From the NCBI GenBank assembly GCA_947381965.1, contig CANCXX010000005.1:61973-125972 (forward strand): a stretch of 64,000 nucleotides of DNA, written 5' to 3'. The translations under genes and the position numbers were made by a program. Position 1 is the first letter of the stretch; the number at the start of each line of letters is the position of its first letter. The notes below the pieces were generated by a model. The model made no database searches, was not told the DNA's origin, and worked only from the letters and a program-made list of their open reading frames with translations. Below are positions 63,051 to 64,000 of this stretch, in pieces. The DNA comes from an uncultured bacterium. GTDB taxonomy: Bacteria > Bacillota > Clostridia > Lachnospirales > Lachnospiraceae.

Positions 63051-63800
63051 TTATTGTTTACAATATGTGCCCGTGCGGGTTCGAAAGGAGTAAAGGGGAA
63101 AAATACAAGGGAGTTTTGCGGAAAACCTCTTTTAAGTTATACAGTGGCAGCATTTGATGTGTTTATCAGACAGTATGGCGGTTTGTATGACTATATTTGT
63201 TTGGCAATCAATACAGACAGTGAAACGCTGCTTGCGCAGATGAATGAACTGAAGATTCCTTTTATAGAGGTCAAAAGGGAAGAAAATCTGGCAGGGGATG
63301 TAGTCAGTAAAAAAGATGTGATAAAGGATACCCTGAAAAAATGTGAAGAAAAGGAAAAGATAATATTTGATGTAGTAATAGACTTAGACCTGACTTCCCC
63401 TTTAAGGCGGGTGGATGATGTGAAGGGGACATTAGATAAGCTGCTTGCGGATGAGAAAGCGGATATTTCCTTTAGCGTTACCAACGCCCGGCGTTCTCCT
63501 TATTTTAATATGGTAGAGAAAAAGGAAGACGGCTATTATAGGACTGTTGCCCAGACCAATTATACCACAAGACAGCAGGCGCCGGCCTGCTATGATATGA
63601 ACGCCTCCATTTATGCTTATAACCGGAAGTATCTTCTTGGAGATAATGTTTTTGAAAGGAAAGCTGTAATATGGAATATGCCGGATACTGGAGTTTTGGA
63701 TATTGACAGTGAAGAAGATTTAGAGCTGATGGAAGTGGTTGGAAAATTTTTGTTTGAAAAAAAAGCCGGATACCGGGAGCTTTACGAGTGGACACGATGA
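63045..63800 (+). CDS. neuA: CMP-nonulosonate cytidylyltransferase (NeuA-like)
   Basis: The 251-residue protein has FTICARAGSKGVKGKNTREF, the CTP-binding signature of acylneuraminate cytidylyltransferases. It continues with FDVVIDLDLTSPLRRVDDV, ISFSVTNARRSPYFNMV and GVLDIDSEEDLEL near the C-terminus with the metal-binding aspartates. It should activate the nonulosonic acid as a CMP sugar. The start at ATG 63045 is set by GGGGGAG a few bases upstream inside the 48-base leader element. Its stop forms ATGA with a small downstream frame. Confidence 0.9.
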   Translation: MNLLFTICARAGSKGVKGKNTREFCGKPLLSYTVAAFDVFIRQYGGLYDYICLAINTDSETLLAQMNELKIPFIEVKREENLAGDVVSKKDVIKDTLKKCEEKEKIIFDVVIDLDLTSPLRRVDDVKGTLDKLLADEKADISFSVTNARRSPYFNMVEKKEDGYYRTVAQTNYTTRQQAPACYDMNASIYAYNRKYLLGDNVFERKAVIWNMPDTGVLDIDSEEDLELMEVVGKFLFEKKAGYRELYEWTR

Positions 63801-63967
63801 AGGGGCGAGAGCAGAACCCAAACAGCGGACGGACCGGAGGGAGCCCAGAGGAAAAGCTGGATGAAAAGCAGACAGAATTTCCTCTGAGGAGAAAAGGCAC
63901 CAGGAGGGACGGGAGCGGAACTAAAACAGCGGACGGACCGGAGGGGCCCAGAGGAAAAGCTGGATGA
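63797..63967 (+). other. Small frame spanning the terminal repeat
   Basis: ATG 63797 overlaps the neuA stop and opens 56 codons rich in Gly, Arg, Glu and Lys. The frame runs through the first repeat unit and into the second, where a one-base difference shifts the repeat's reading. Because the repeat is not read in the same frame twice, coding is unlikely. Confidence 0.15.
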
Positions 63968-64000
63968 AAAGCAGACAGAATTTCCTCTGAGGAGAAAAGG
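63821..64000 (+). repeat. Tandem repeat, period about 103 bases, cut by window end
   Basis: Bases 63821-63897 recur at 63925-64000 with one base deleted and otherwise the same sequence, separated by 27 bases. Each unit contains an inverted repeat, CAGAGGAAA (63846-63854; 63949-63957) with TTTCCTCTG (63878-63886; 63981-63989), around a 23-base loop. More units may lie beyond the window. Confidence 0.85.

Noticed and set aside
63821-64000. Direct repeats considered as a CRISPR array
   Set aside because: The units are about 77 bases with a 27-base gap, only two are seen and no cas gene is nearby.

Overview
The window looks like a chromosomal region of a gut-type Clostridia bacterium, most likely Lachnospiraceae. 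The evidence is purine-rich AGGAG/GGAGG ribosome sites, moderate GC, and families typical of that group: CotH kinase, DUF6056, DUF1062 and AAA-ATPase-like/PD-(D/E)XK proteins. The taxonomic call is an inference from family content. No rRNA, tRNA, CRISPR array, intact transposase or phage gene was seen. About 57 kb is one very large surface-glycan locus.

Region 1 (1-2460) is accessory: two SAM-dependent methyltransferases (the first cut by the window edge), a DUF1062 zinc-ribbon protein, and a decayed N-terminal fragment of a MobA/MobL relaxase, which marks an old mobilizable element. Region 2 (2461-6798, minus strand) is a three-gene operon, MBOAT acyltransferase, then CotH-like kinase, then SGNH-like protein. 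It has a well-formed promoter facing away from the main locus, and its CotH gene carries a run of ten G/C near the 3' end.

Region 3 (6994-63800) is an unbroken plus-strand run of about fifty genes, many overlapping by 4 to 26 bases. The order is: GT11 pair and GT2; PglK/MsbA-type ABC exporter; GT11-like, DUF5672, GT17; initiating sugar-phosphate transferase; GT4, two GT2, methyltransferase, pyruvyl transferase, Wzx flippase, GH88/105 hydrolase; two polytopic proteins, GT11, first Wzy-like polymerase; three GT4 genes, one fused to a GT26 domain; radical SAM/SPASM protein; second polymerase-like protein; MBOAT/SGNH pair; two paralogous GT-C-like proteins; second ABC exporter; GT-D, GT4, GT8, GT2, a further membrane protein, GT4, GT2; two RfbF-like cytidylyltransferases; hexapeptide acyltransferase and GT4.

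The last block (56456-63800) is a nonulosonic (sialic-like) acid module: NeuB, a Gfo/Idh oxidoreductase, an interposed AAA/PD-(D/E)XK gene, a second Gfo/Idh oxidoreductase, NeuD, NeuC and a CMP-sugar synthetase. The window closes inside a roughly 103-bp tandem repeat.

Read together, the genes could start a lipid-linked glycan on undecaprenyl phosphate, extend it with many glycosyltransferases, flip it by Wzx or the ABC exporters, polymerise it, and decorate it with acyl, pyruvyl, methyl and possibly phosphate groups. Two polymerase-like proteins, three exporters and two acyltransferase pairs suggest more than one product or a mosaic of merged loci. Genes for making GDP-fucose, dTDP-rhamnose or 6-deoxy-amino-sugar precursors are not in the window.

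The most distinctive structural signal is a 48-base element copied almost exactly (45/48) across the start codons of two unrelated genes 48 kb apart, the initiating sugar transferase and the CMP-sugar synthetase. It can fold in two mutually exclusive ways around the ribosome-binding site.
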